DNA of 64,000 nt from Equus caballus (Eukaryota > Chordata > Mammalia > Perissodactyla > Equidae): NCBI RefSeq assembly GCF_041296265.1, contig NC_091699.1, forward strand, positions 79,863,601 to 79,927,600, written 5' to 3'. Below, in pieces: positions 1 through 22,161 of the stretch. Positions within the stretch are counted from its first letter, which is position 1. The number at the start of each line of letters is the position of its first letter. The position numbers were made by a program, and so were the translations under genes. The notes below the pieces were generated by a model that saw only the letters and a program-made list of their open reading frames with translations, searched no databases and had not been told where the DNA came from.

Positions 1-212
1 TTGGCTTGCTCTAAGTCTACCTAAAAGACAGAAAATCTGTGTTTTGCTAAAATAATTTCCTATATTCAGAAAGAAAGAGGTCTCTCTGAAGATTTTTTGA
101 CTGTTTTAATTGCTCTTGACTGTTTCTGATGCCACTTTGAATATATACTTGAGCAGTGTTTTGCAGTGAGTGTCATTTCCTATTTGAAAAAAGTGCTTTA
201 AAATCTTTTGAT
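1..212. other. ACAD11 intron 1, unannotated
   Basis: AT-rich sequence with no recognisable gene or repeat. Confidence 0.4.
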
Positions 213-437
213 TTTTTTTTTTTAAGATTTTATTTTTTCCTTTTTCTCCCCAAAGCCCCCTGGTACATAGTTGTATATTCTTCGTTGTGGGTCCTTCTAG
301 TTGTGGCATGTGGGACGCTGCCTCATCGTGGTTTGATGAGCAGTGCCATGTCCGTGCCCAGGATTCGAACCAACGAAACACTGGGCCACCTGCAGTGGAG
401 CGCGCGAACCCAACCACTTGGCCATGGGGCCAGCCCC
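213..437 (-). mobile_element. ERE-type tRNA-derived SINE (GCCACAACTAGAAGGACCC subtype)
   Basis: The minus strand reads from GGGGCTGGCCCCATGGCC through the tRNA-like head, then the CACATGCCACAACTAGAAGG body and an A-rich tail (poly-T at 213-224 on the plus strand). A slightly diverged duplication flanks it: AAATCTTTTGAT at 201-212 and AAATCTGTTGAT at 438-449. Confidence 0.9.
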
Positions 438-1690
438 AAATCTGTTGATATTTTTGACACAAGCTTCTCCCTTGAAAAAAAAATTCAAATCCTGAATAAA
501 GGCTTTCTTTTGACCTAGAAGAAGGAAGAGGATTTCTATCAGGATTTTCAGAAGGCCCCTGAGACTTCTCAAAGAAATTTGCTCTCTCTTCCTATAAGGA
601 GGAAAATACTAAACTAATTAGGCTTATTTTGTCTATTAAACTACATGGGAAGCATTGCTAAATAAGTGATGATAAACTTTCCTAGGTGGTATTATATGGG
701 TGGATGCTATTGACATAAATGTTTTAAAATTACGTAACTGCTAAAATTCTGATTGTCAGCCATAATTCCAGTTATTATCTTGGATTGTTGTACGTCACAG
801 AAGTAGCCAACTTTCTTTGTCAATTGCTCTTTTGAGTCTTTTGTCATTTGCAGATAGTTGCTGTTTTACTCTGATGCTGTTTGATTTTGCAAATATGTTT
901 CATCTTCAGAAAACTTCATGGAAACAATTCTGACACAGGATTCTAAACTACAGGTTTCTGATAAACTTTCAAATTGTAAAACTGAACTGGATAAGAAATT
1001 ACAGAATTCTAATGGAGAAACTGATGACCTCATAAAACTGCTAACAGAAGATTAAGATCAAGAAATCGATTATACAGGACTGTATGAACTGATGAGGATT
1101 ATAATTTTTATAACTTTTGTTTGAAATATTGTTGAGTTTTTGATGTTTTGTTTTGTTTTCTCAGATTTAAGGAAAGCTTTTTCTCTTATGCCAACTATGA
1201 CTTATAGCAATTTGGTGAAATTACACCTTTGTGAGCAGAACTGAAACATTTATGCTTTTTCCCTACCTGATCCCTCCAGAATATGGCAACTCTTTGTGAG
1301 TGAGTATGGTTATTTTGTGGTAATATAGTTATTTGCATATGTTCAATAAGAATCTGTTCTCCTTATAACAGGACACATTTGGAAACATTGTTTATATTAC
1401 CAAGGCTTTGACTGGAACATCATATTTGAGAGAAACATAGAGGCTCAGATATGACAATACCTCCTTTGAGGAATAAGGTTGACTTTCTGGAATAAAGCCT
1501 TTTGGAAATATTTGCCTGGTACCTTGTTTACAGAGATTCCAGCAATCTTACATGGTAAGTAAGGAAGCTCACTTATCTGGCAGGTGCAAGGAACCTCAAA
1601 ATATTTGGGGGGACCTCAAGAAGAGAGGAGTCCACCCAAATCTGTAGGTACTGAAGGCAAAGTCTGATGGCAAGTTCTTGGCTGGGCTTT
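438..1690. other. ACAD11 intron 1 segment with a 45-codon open stretch
   Basis: Mostly AT-rich non-coding DNA. At 918-1055 on the plus strand an ATG-initiated frame encodes 45 hydrophilic, coiled-coil-like residues beginning METILTQDSK and ending IKLLTED, preceded by a pyrimidine-containing TTTCATCTTCAG that resembles a splice acceptor. I do not recognise the protein. It could be a fragment of a retrocopy or chance. Confidence 0.3.
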
Positions 1691-3560
1691 TCTGGCCTCA
1701 AGAGGTTTTTAAAGTTCAATCTGAGATTCCTCATAAAAAATTCCAGCAAAACAGATTTAAGAGAGCCTATACAATCAATTGCTATTCTTGCTGCACTTAT
1801 ATAAATAATTGGACCAAGTTTTATTGAAGCTAAACTTATTTTGCAAACCAGTTAATCTTAATTTGACTATCTTTTGTAAAAATGAGGGTGATTTTAGAGA
1901 GAAAAATTGTTTCAGTAGAAGCTATAGTACACATTCATGGATATTAGATTCTAGCTCTTCTCTTCTACAAGACTCATCTATTACTAATCATAATGTCTCC
2001 TTGTGGCCATCCATCTCTGATACCTGGGAGGTCCTCGGCTACAATTAAACCTTTTCCTTCAACTCTACTGCCCAAATACTAACTAAATTTGCCTTGTCAC
2101 AGGTGGATCATAAACAATAGTTCCAAAGGTAAAGTCACCAACCCATCAATACACAGGATGGACTATATCAAATTTGGGACAAATATATTTGGCTCACTCC
2201 TACTAGTGGTCAACTCAGGCAAAAGGCCACCCTATGTTGGGAACAAACCAATCAAACTTGTGATACATGGTCTAATAGCACCTGACCTATGGGACAAATT
2301 CCCCATTATAAGTATTCTCATATCATAGCCTTAAGAAATACTGATTTGGGACTGACTGGGATAGACGGCCCAGCATACATTGGTTAGCCCCTAACAGCAC
2401 TCAATGGTTATGTGGCTGCAACTTACAGCCTTCGCTGCCACCTGGAAGGATTGGATGATGCACCCTAGGCTTCATCTGGATGCAAGGTAGAACTACATTT
2501 ACTATATCTCTTCCTGCTAACCTACCCATCCTCTAACAATGCTGGACCCGTTCTGTCTTCCACTGGTATGATCACCTTGCCTTAATTTTCCTTCCCCAAT
2601 TAGGAACCAAAAATTTTATCTGGCACATGGAAGCCCCAGACAAGTTTCCTGATATGAGTTACCAAATTAAATCCATGTCTGACCCTACTCTATTCCTAAA
2701 TGATTGGTTGGACTCCTGGTCAGGTCCAGGTCTCTGGACTACTATCAAAGCTTTATTCATTGGGTTAATCATATTGCTTGTATTGCTTATTATAATTTGT
2801 TGTCTATTTTGTTGTTTGTCTTCCACATGTCAGCAAAGTTTCACCTCCTGGACCACTTCTCATCAAATGATTCTCTCATATCCAGAGGATCTGTATACCT
2901 TGTCATCCTCTGGGCAGTATAGGATGTCCTGACCTGATTTGTATCCAAAGTTATAGGACTACCCGATAACCAGACCCCACCTGCACTGGGACCATTTTAA
3001 TGACTTTTTAATATAACCTTTCCTTTGTCTTGTAGAGAAATAACTCACATACCTATGCCTTATAAGTTTAGCCCTAACCCTCAACCCGTTGCAGCTCTTC
3101 GCTGCCCATGGGTCCTGTCCCATGCAACTCCATGCTATTCTCTGAATAAAGGAGCACTACTACCAGACCTTGAGAGTCCAAGAAATGTTTCTTTTGACTC
3201 CTCAGCTCGCCGAGCCTGCATCAGTAGTAGTGCTCTTTTATTCAGAGAATAGCATGGGGATGGGACCCATGGGCAGTGAAGTGCTGCAGCATGAGGACAG
3301 GACCCATGGCCGTGAAGAGCTGCAACGTGTTGAGGGGAGGGCTAAATTTATAAGGCATAAGTATGTGAACTATTTCTTACTAGACAAAGGAAAGATCATG
3401 TAAAAAAATCGTTAAAATGATATCAGGGGAGGTGGGGTCTTGTTATCATGTGGTCATATTAACTTTAGATACGAATCAGGTCAGGACATCCTATACTTCC
3501 CAGAGGATAATATAGATCGGTATGTAGGCCAGGACACCTTGGGCTTCTTTCCCTGGGGCA
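1691..3560 (+). mobile_element. Broken class I (gamma-like) endogenous retrovirus fossil: env remnant plus inverted LTR-derived segments
   Basis: From about 1700 to 2880 the plus strand keeps recognisable class I retroviral envelope features, including surface-unit-like sequence and a transmembrane-subunit end with a hydrophobic anchor. It is broken, with several interruptions, and no gag or pol is present. It is followed by an LTR-like segment with a poly(A) signal (about 2905-3186) and then an inverted copy of that segment (about 3187-3508), joined tail to tail. It looks old judging from divergence between the two arms. Confidence 0.65.
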
Positions 3561-4170
3561 GCCTTGATCCACATCATAACTATTCTTGTTTCAAATTCAT
3601 GACCATGAACCTCAAAGTGAATCCTGCCTGGCAATCATAATATATTTCCTTAGCCTGTTTATTCTCCCATGCTCTTAGATGACTGTTTCACAATTTCTCC
3701 TCTCTTCAAATCTCCAACACCTTTTCCTCCATCTTCACACTCAGCTGATTACCTAGCTTCTGATTTCACTGAAAAAATAAGAGCAATCAGATGAGAACTT
3801 CCACAAGCTTACACTACCATATCTACTGCCTGCAAGCATTTGTACCCAGATACTGTGTCTTCCTGCAGAGTCTAGAAGAATCTTCACATCCCTGTCTAAG
3901 GACAAGCCCTTCTGTAGTGAACTAGATCCCAGCCTACTCGAGGACTTCATTCCAGCCCTCTCTCCTGCACAAATTTTTCTCTGTCTTCTGGATCACTGCC
4001 ATTAGCATACAAACATGCTGCTATTTTATTTTTCAAAGACTTCTCTTGACCTCACCTCCCCCTCTACTTAAAACATTTATATTCCCCTTTGTTGAAAAAC
4101 TCCAGAGTTGTTTATACTCCCTGCTCCAGTTCTTCTCCTATCTTCTCTTAAATCCATTTCAATCAAGCTT
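3561..4170. other. ACAD11 intron 1, unassigned
   Basis: Pyrimidine-rich on the plus strand. The later half may be a worn extension of the following L2 element, but I cannot assign it firmly. Confidence 0.3.
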
Positions 4171-5370
4171 CATTCCTATCTTTTCACTGAAACTACTTTT
4201 TCAAGGTCACTAATATTGCTATGGTATCAAGCCATGGTTTTCCCCTACCTCTCTGGCCACCCCTCAGACTTCTTTGCAGGTTTCTCCTTAATTCTTCAAC
4301 TTCTTACTATTGGGGTGCCTCAGACTAAGTTTGTAGACCTCCTCTTTCTTTATATAGACTCATTTTCTAGGTAAGTTCTATGATCTCATGGCTTTAAATA
4401 CCTTCCTATGTCAAGGACTTCCAAATGTATATGTCTAGTCCAGACCTCTGCCCTGAACTCCAGACTCAGATAGCCAACTGCTTACCATGTACATCCACTT
4501 GGATGTCTAAAAGGCATCTTGAAACTTAAGTCCCAAAACTAGAGTTCCTGATATTTCCTCTACAGATCTGCTTCTCTACAGACATCTCTATTTCATTTCA
4601 TGGTAACTCCATACTCCAGTTACCAAGACAAAAATGGAATACTATTTTTCTCTTCTCTTCTTTTTCTTTCACACCCCACATGTGATCAGTCAGTAAATTC
4701 TTCAAAAATAAACCCATAATATGACCACTTTGCACCTATTCTACACTACCATCCTGGTCCATGCCACTAATACCTCTCCACTGGATTACTGTAATATACT
4801 CCAAACTGGTCTCCTTGTCTCTGCTCCCTTCAATCAAACACAACAGGCAAAGAGATTGTTAAAAAAAGACAATCACGTCCCTCCTTCCCCCAAACCCCTA
4901 ATCTCTCCCCATCTCAACTCAAAGTAAAGGCCAAGGTCCTTCTTATGGCCAAGAGGGCCCCCCTGTTGCCCTTGCTTATTCTATTCCAGGCACACTGGCT
5001 TGTATTCCCTCAACACACTGGGCATACTCCACCTTCAGAGCATTTGCACTTGCTGTTTCCTCTGCCTGGAACACTCTGCCCCCAGATAGTAACATGGCTC
5101 ACATCCTCATCTCCTTCAAGTCTTTGCTGAATGCCAACGTCTCAAGGAGGCCTTCCTGCTCCCTCCCCCAAAACATTTCCTATTCTCCTTTATTTCTCTC
5201 CATAACACATATCACCTTCTCCTAAACTGTAATATTTAGAAGGTGATTTTATTTATTTTCTGTCTTCTCCAAATAGAATGGAAGTTCCAAGAAGGCAAGA
5301 CTTTTTGTTCGTCATATCCCCAGTGTTTGGAACAGTGCCAGGCACATATTAGGCACTTAGCAGCAAATCA
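4171..5370 (+). mobile_element. L2 LINE fragment (end of reverse transcriptase to 3' terminus)
   Basis: Plus-strand sense. Around 4310-4430 the decayed reading retains traces of the L2 reverse-transcriptase GVPQ-x-LLF block and the segment that in L2 encodes the YADD region. It continues through TTTGCACTTGCTGTTTCCTC (5043-5062) and ends with the L2 3' signature near 5320-5365 (CCCCAGTGTTTGGAACAGTG, then CCAGGCACATATTAGGCA). It is old and not coding. Confidence 0.75.
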
Positions 5371-5489
5371 TAGGTTTTGTCGTATCAAACTATATAATGC
5401 TTTCATTATTGTTTAATTCTAAATATTTTGTATTTCCAAGATGATTTAATTTTTGCAAATTCTAAAAATAAATTCTGCATAGATAAAAA

Positions 5490-7330
5490 TGAATATTTAA
5501 AAAATTTGTAAAGCATAAAGAATAATGCACTAAACACCAATGTTCTCACTACCCAGAGAAATGATCATATCTCTGAAGCCCTCTGTGTGCGCCTCCCCTC
5601 AGAGTAACTACTGTCCTGATTTTTAAATTTATCATTCCCTTGAAGTTTATCTCCATAACAATATATTGCTTATTTGTCCATTTTTTGATTCTGTGTTGTC
5701 GTGTACTGCTGCAGCTGAGTCATTTTCACTGCCGTATGGTATTCCATCATATGAATATACTACAATTTATTTATCCATTCTACTATTGATGAACATTGTG
5801 TTATTTCCTCTATTTTTGCTATTCCAAACAGTGCAATGAACACTTTTATAGATTATCCCTTGATACCCTAGTACATGAATTTCTCAAGAGTATACACCTA
5901 GGAATAGAATTGCTGTGTCATGGGGTATGTATATCTTCCAATCTCCATCTTTACATGATCATGCCAAATTGTTTTCTAAGGTAGTTATACCAATTACTAA
6001 TTCACACCCATACCAATAGTGGATATGAGTCCCTATTGCCCTATATCCTGACCAATGCTTGATATCGTCAGATTTTTTTTAAAAAGTCAATATGGTGGTG
6101 TGAAATGGTATCCTGTCATTTTAATTTGCATTTCCCCAATTAATACCATGTAATGAGGTTGAGCATCTTCAAGTCTTTTGCCCATTTTTCTCTTGGGCTA
6201 TTGTACTTCTTTGTATATTCTGGATATTAATCTTTTATCCATTATATACATCGCAAATATTTTCTTTTGTAGTTTCACTTTCTTTACGGAATCTTTCAGT
6301 GAAAATTTATCAATCATTTCATTTATGGTTTGTGCTTGTCTTTTTAAAGATTTTCTTCTCTACTCCAAAGTCATAAACATCATTTCCTACATGTCTTCCA
6401 AAGGTTTATAGTTTTGTGTTTAACATTCAAGTCTGTAATTCACCTGGAAATGCATGAGGTAGAGTAAGGAAAGGGTCTAATTTCAATTTTTTCATACAGA
6501 TAACAATTATCCCTGTATAACTTATTGAAAAGTCCTTCTTCCCCTCCCCGCCCCCCAACCACTGATTCTCAGTGCCAGCACTGTTACATATTAAAGTTCT
6601 ATAATACGCGGGTCTTTCTGTGGGCTCTCTCTTGTATTTGTCTGTCTGTCTCTGTGCTAATATCACGCCATATTAATTCTAATTTCCTACTTTGGTTCTT
6701 CTTTAAGAGTGTTTCTGCTGTTCTTAGCCCTTTGCTCTTGCACATAAAATTTAGGAGTAATTTTTCAAATTAGAGAAAAAATTAAGATTTTGATTGCCAT
6801 TGCAGCGAATCTATAGATAAGTCAGGGAAAAAAAGAAATTTACAACATTGAATTTTCCTATTTATGAATATGGCGTCTCTCAATTTATTCAATTCTTTTT
6901 AAAGTCCTAACAGTTTTATAATTTTCTTTACAAAGGTCTTGCACATATTTTATTAGATTAATGTTTAGGCAATTTATATTTCTGATGTTCTTATTAACTA
7001 TATCTTTCTGAAAATTACATTTTAACTGGTGCTAAAGTACAGAAATGCAATTGATTTTTGCATACTGAACTTTGATAAACTCTATTATTATCTGTAGATC
7101 ATTGGCTCTTTAATCCATGAATCAGTTAGTTTCTAAACATGTATTTGCTAGCTGCCTTTCTTCTGTTGATTTCTAAACTTTCCACATTTATATTCTGAAA
7201 AAAATTTTTTTCTAATGATTGACACTTTAGAATTCTTGAAACTTCCTTTGTGGTCTATTATGTCTTCAATTTTCATAAACTTTTTCATATGTCCTGGAAA
7301 TAAATGTGTATTCTCTGTGGGATAGTTCCA
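5490..7330 (-). mobile_element. Old L1 (L1M-type) fragment, antisense
   Basis: The plus strand reads as the reverse complement of the L1 ORF2 end and 3' region, with familiar antisense landmarks such as GTATGGTATTCCATCATATG, GTGTGAAATGGTATCCTGTC followed by TTTTAATTTGCATTTCC, and a GATATTAATCTTTTATCC block. It is strongly diverged and has no intact ORF. Confidence 0.75.
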
Positions 7331-7399
7331 TACATATATATACTATTTATGCCACAACTAATTCCATTTATCAAGCACAATCCTGGTTTATTTAACATT

Positions 7400-7560
7400 C
7401 TACTTAATTCAGAATTAAGTATCTTTCACTTAGATAATTCTCCAACAAACGTAGGAAATAAATATGACTATCTCCATTTTGCAAAGGGAGGACTCAGTGC
7501 TCAAACGGCTTAAGTAACTTGTCCCAGATTTCCACAGCAAGTGCAATAGTTGAAATGTGA
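7400..7560 (-). repeat. MIR SINE, antisense
   Basis: Contains the antisense MIR core (CTCCATTTTGCAAAGGGAGG, then AAGTAACTTGTCCCAGATTT). Diverged. Confidence 0.6.
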
Positions 7561-8300
7561 ACTTTGATTGATTGTGGTTTGTTACAACACAAAGCTTCTA
7601 GGCTAGAAACCTCAGCTATTTTTTATCTCAATTTCCTTCTCCTTAATCCTCCAACATCTATTGGGACACAGGCCTTTTAATTCTACACCCCCAAATTCTC
7701 TATGATCCATCTCCTTTACCACTATTTTTATTTTCACCGAAATCAGTAGTCAAGGAATATAAATTATCAGGATTACTCAGAACCGGCACTTATTTACTAC
7801 AGATTAGGAAACTAGCTCTCAGAGAGTTTACATAACGTATTTAAATTCCTATTAAGTGGCAAATCTGATCTTCTGGAAGCCAGGACTGTTTCTACAGCTC
7901 TGTGTTTATCAAAATACTATTCTTATCATAAAGTTTATTTTTCAATTTATTTTCTATTATAAAGTATCAGATTAGAGCCAAATTCACGATAGGGTACAGT
8001 TCTCAGGATCGTCATCCAGTTCCATTCCCTCACTTCAAAAAGAACTAAAACCTAAAGTGGTTCTGTGATTTAATAAATGGAAGATCTACAATTAGAATTG
8101 ATTCCCCAGCTTATGCCATTAATTCGGCCTCAGAGAATACGCCAAATGTAAGGAATAACATCTGCGTCGCAGAAAAAAGTTCTAACGGCTATAGGACAAA
8201 AGTTGAGGGAAGGCCTCTTTATGTCCCACAGAGCTTCCAACCTTAATTGCCTCGGTGAATCCTTGAGGTACGTAATCGCATCCTTTAAAAAAGATTCTTT
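7561..8300. other. ACAD11 intron 1, MIR remnant and unassigned sequence
   Basis: A second antisense MIR-like remnant lies at about 7770-7900 (GGAAACTAGCTCTCAGAGAG). The rest, approaching the CpG island, shows nothing I can name. Confidence 0.4.
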
Positions 8301-8425
8301 CTCATAGTCGGAATCGTGAATGTTACCGTGCTTCCACTATGGCCCTAGAATTGGCGACCGGGGATGTCAGCTCCCGCCTGCAGAGTGCGCCGTTATTGCA
8401 GGAAAAGAAACCCAGACCGGAGAAA

Positions 8426-8505
8426 CTGGGAACCCACCCAGGGACAAAGGAAAAAAAGCACAAGGCTGGGAACCCACCCAGGGACAAAGGAAAAAAAGCA
8501 CAAGG
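8426..8505. repeat. Perfect 40-bp tandem duplication in ACAD11 intron 1
   Basis: Two identical, directly adjacent 40-bp units (8426-8465 and 8466-8505), each beginning CTGGGAACCCACCC and ending AAAAAGCACAAGG. They sit about 40 bp inside the intron from the ACAD11 exon 1 donor. The complete identity suggests a recent duplication or a copy-number-variable site. Confidence 0.95.
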
Positions 8506-8547
8506 CACTTATTTGTTTCTGCTGGAAGAGAAGGCTGGCCTCGATAC

Positions 8548-8702
8548 CTGTACTGGGCAACGGTCAACTTGGCCTCGGGCTCGGCCCCGGCCCGGAAGCC
8601 GGGCAGGTGCTTGTTTAGGTAGTTCTCCAGGGACCTACAGTCGAACTTGTGCTGAGACAGCACTTCAATCGTCTCGGGCTCCCGCGCAACATCCGTCTCC
8701 AT
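8548..8702 (-). CDS. ACAD11: ACAD11 first coding exon (acyl-CoA dehydrogenase family member 11), partial gene
   Basis: This exon encodes the first 51 residues and two bases of the next codon of ACAD11, a fusion of an aminoglycoside-phosphotransferase-like kinase domain and an acyl-CoA dehydrogenase that helps degrade 4-hydroxy fatty acids. The translation starts METDVAREPE and contains SQHKFDCRSLENYLNKHLPG and LTVAQY, matching the N-terminus of mammalian ACAD11 as I remember it (QHKFDSKSLEAYLNQHLPGF, LTIAQY in human). The ATG is at 8700-8702 with G at -3 and +4. The exon ends in CAGTACAG followed by a GT donor (plus-strand AC at 8546-8547). Later exons lie left of the window: I searched 1-8547 by eye on the minus strand for the next conserved segment (SNPTFYLQ) and did not see it. 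The first few residues differ from human, as is common at this end. Confidence 0.88.
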
Positions 8703-9474
8703 CACTGCCGCTGCCCCTCAGGCCGCAGAAACTAGGGCTCTTCAGAGCTCAGACACCTCTGGCCGGGGGACAGCCACTCTCTGTAACGCCCCGGGCTGAG
8801 GCTGAGACACGCCCAGGCGGAGGCGGTCCGGGCGGCTCCAGCCAATCACAAGTCCCCAGGCGCAGTTGCTAACCAGCCGAATCCGTATTTGGCATACGGA
8901 AATACCAAAAGGGCATCGGGTGTGTTCGGATTTAAACTTTTCAGTCAGCCTCGGAGTTGCAGGCCTCAGTTTTAAAGAACGCAGAGCCACGTTAGTCTCT
9001 TCGGGCAAATAAGAACACAGAGACCTTTTCCACCTCCAAATTTAACGCGCCGACAGGCGGAAGACCTAGCGGGTCCGGTTCAGAAAAGAGCCCGCCGTGC
9101 CCACGAGCCCGGGAATAAAAGATCCTGGCGTTTCTCCTGGCCGCCCGGTAGGAAAGGCAGCATCGCAGGCTGCCAGCTCCGGACAGTTATGTCACTTAGG
9201 ACCGGGCGAAGAAGGAAGCTCAGAGGGGGGGGGTTTTCCTGACGGGGAGCAATGACTGCAACGTACCGGAAGCGGGACTGTGGGAGCCCCGCGGGGGCGG
9301 AGGTGACGTGGCTGGCTGTGAGGGGCTGAGAGCACTTCCCCTGGCTTTTGGGCTGGGGAGGCTGCCCCTCGGTGCCTCCTCACGTATCCTCGCTGGCCCA
9401 GCAGGCCTAGCAGCGTGGGGCGGCGACGGCGGCGGCGGCCGGAGCTGGGAGCGTTGGCGGCCGGGGTCCCAGCC
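8703..9474. promoter_or_regulatory. Bidirectional CpG-island promoter between ACAD11 and UBA5
   Basis: Only 772 bp separate the divergent ATGs of ACAD11 (minus) and UBA5 (plus). The interval is GC-rich with many CpGs, and the CpG-rich zone extends over about 8560-9650. Visible candidate elements are a CCAAT box at 8842-8846, an ETS-type ACCGGAAGCG at 9265-9274 and a TGACGT CRE-like half site near 9303. I see no convincing TATA box at the right distance from either start, as expected for a housekeeping CpG-island promoter. Transcription starts cannot be fixed from sequence alone; the stretch just before 9475 is probably UBA5 5' UTR. Confidence 0.75.
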
Positions 9475-20675
<11,201 letters not shown>

Positions 20676-21785
20676 ATATAATGGACTGCCCTATATTTTA
20701 TTTCCTGTGTTTAAACCTATTCCCTTGAAATTTAAAAAAATTTTAAAACTGAAAAACTTAGGGCAATATCAGTTGATGTATAATCTTCACTAATTATTAC
20801 ACTTTTTGAAAATTCTGTGACTGTTGCTTGTTGTGTCCCCCCACCCCCACCAAACTAAATCAGTAACTCTCTTAAAACTCAGGTTTCATTCTAGTAAGAA
20901 AACTTCAAAGGATTATTGTAGGCAGTTATGAATCTTATTGAAAACTTAGCCATTGAAATGTTTTGGCCTTTTGGGAGGGTCGGAAGAAAGGACCAATTTG
21001 ATGCTCTATTCCTTTTCTTTCCAGTAATCCTTTGTGGTCTGTAGCCTGAGGCCATGGACAATAAAGTAGTACGTGGTCCTCAGATATAGAGAAAAGGACA
21101 AGAGGTACAACCTGTTGATTAGAGCTAGCAGGCATCCACTCACTGTGTTTGGAATTGCTCTCTACAAGAAAACTGCCCACTTACTACTAACTTGGCCAAG
21201 AATGAATTGAACATAGTTGACCTGTAAAATAAAAACATCCAATGTTTCCTGATGAAATACAAGCTGAAATGTAGTCACTGGAAAAGTTTGTAAGTTCATA
21301 TATTCAAAACAAGACAAAGGCAAGTAAACTGAAGCTTTCTTCATAGACAGACTTTCAGGAAGTACAAATTATATTTCTGCACTGACCAGGGAAAAGAAAT
21401 CATTGCATCTGTGGAACATATATCTGGAGTCACTGTACTTTGAGGAGCAAGGGATAAATTTAGGCTAAGACCATCTAGGTTATACCCAACATATGGGCCA
21501 CCTTCTCAATACTTTGTTTAAATTTGTTTCCCTAGGTAATTAGAGATTGGCAAAGGTTTATCCTGGATAGTGGGCATAAAAGAGGCGTAAATTGTCTCTG
21601 CAATGACTGATATGTATTTATTCACTGAAAAAGTGACTATCATTTTCCCTGATCTTGACCACTAAATTGTAAATTGGTAAACTGGTTTTCTCTGTAGTTG
21701 TATACAAATAATGGAGGCTTAGAGAACCTTCGTTGAAATAAATTCCCAATGTTTTGGAGACCAATAAAGAACATGCATGTGTAAC
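20676..21785 (+). other. UBA5: UBA5 3' UTR (inferred) with candidate poly(A) signals
   Basis: The sequence after the UBA5 stop shows no coding potential and is AT-rich. Canonical AATAAA hexamers lie at 21228-21233 and 21763-21768; the second is followed by a T-rich/GT-containing stretch at about 21800-21840 and is my preferred main poly(A) site. The true 3' end needs transcript data; the ERE SINE starting near 21901 probably lies beyond it. Confidence 0.4.
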
Positions 21786-21900
21786 CTTATCCATAGGCTG
21801 TTACTATGCTAATCCCATATTTTGATGATTTTTTGCTTTGAAGAAAGAATGTCTAAATTGTATCTCTAGGGGGAAAATGTTAGTAAAAAATTAAAAGTGT

Positions 21901-22150
21901 GTGTATTGGGCCGGCCTGGTGGCGCAGCGGTGAAGCCTGCACATTGTTTTGGCGACCTGGGGTTTGCGAGTTCGGATCCCGGGTGTGGACATGGCACCGC
22001 TTGGCAAGCCATGCTGGGGTAGGCGTCCCACATATAAAGTACAGGAAGATGGGCATGGGTTTTAGCTCAGGGCCAGTCTTCCTCAGCAAAAAGAGGAGGA
22101 TTGCTAGCAGATGTTAGCTCAGGGCTGATCTTCCTCAAAAAAAAAAAAAA
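21901..22150 (+). mobile_element. ERE-type SINE (GGCAAGCCATGC subtype), between UBA5 and NPHP3
   Basis: Full-length unit beginning GGGCCGGCCTGGTGGCGCAG, with GACATGGCACCGCTTGGCAA and GTTAGCTCAGGGCTGATCTT, ending in poly-A. Target-site duplication ATTAAAAGTGT at 21890-21900 and 22151-22161. One of the better-preserved copies in the window. Confidence 0.93.
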
Positions 22151-22161
22151 ATTAAAAGTGT

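Noticed and set aside
4108-4374. 88-codon open frame as a host gene
   Set aside because: It falls at the start of an L2 LINE and its end matches decayed L2 reverse-transcriptase sequence.
1-8547. ACAD11 exon 2 or later exons
   Set aside because: I looked on the minus strand for the conserved segment that follows exon 1 in ACAD11 and found none, so this is treated as intron 1.
8339-8872. 177-codon plus-strand open frame across the CpG island
   Set aside because: It covers ACAD11 exon 1 in antisense and the 40-bp duplication; GC-rich DNA has few stops. No protein similarity recognised.
21901-22150. tRNA gene candidate
   Set aside because: The A/B-box-like sequence belongs to the ERE SINE head. 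The A-rich tail and target duplication show it is a SINE; the same holds for the other ERE copies.
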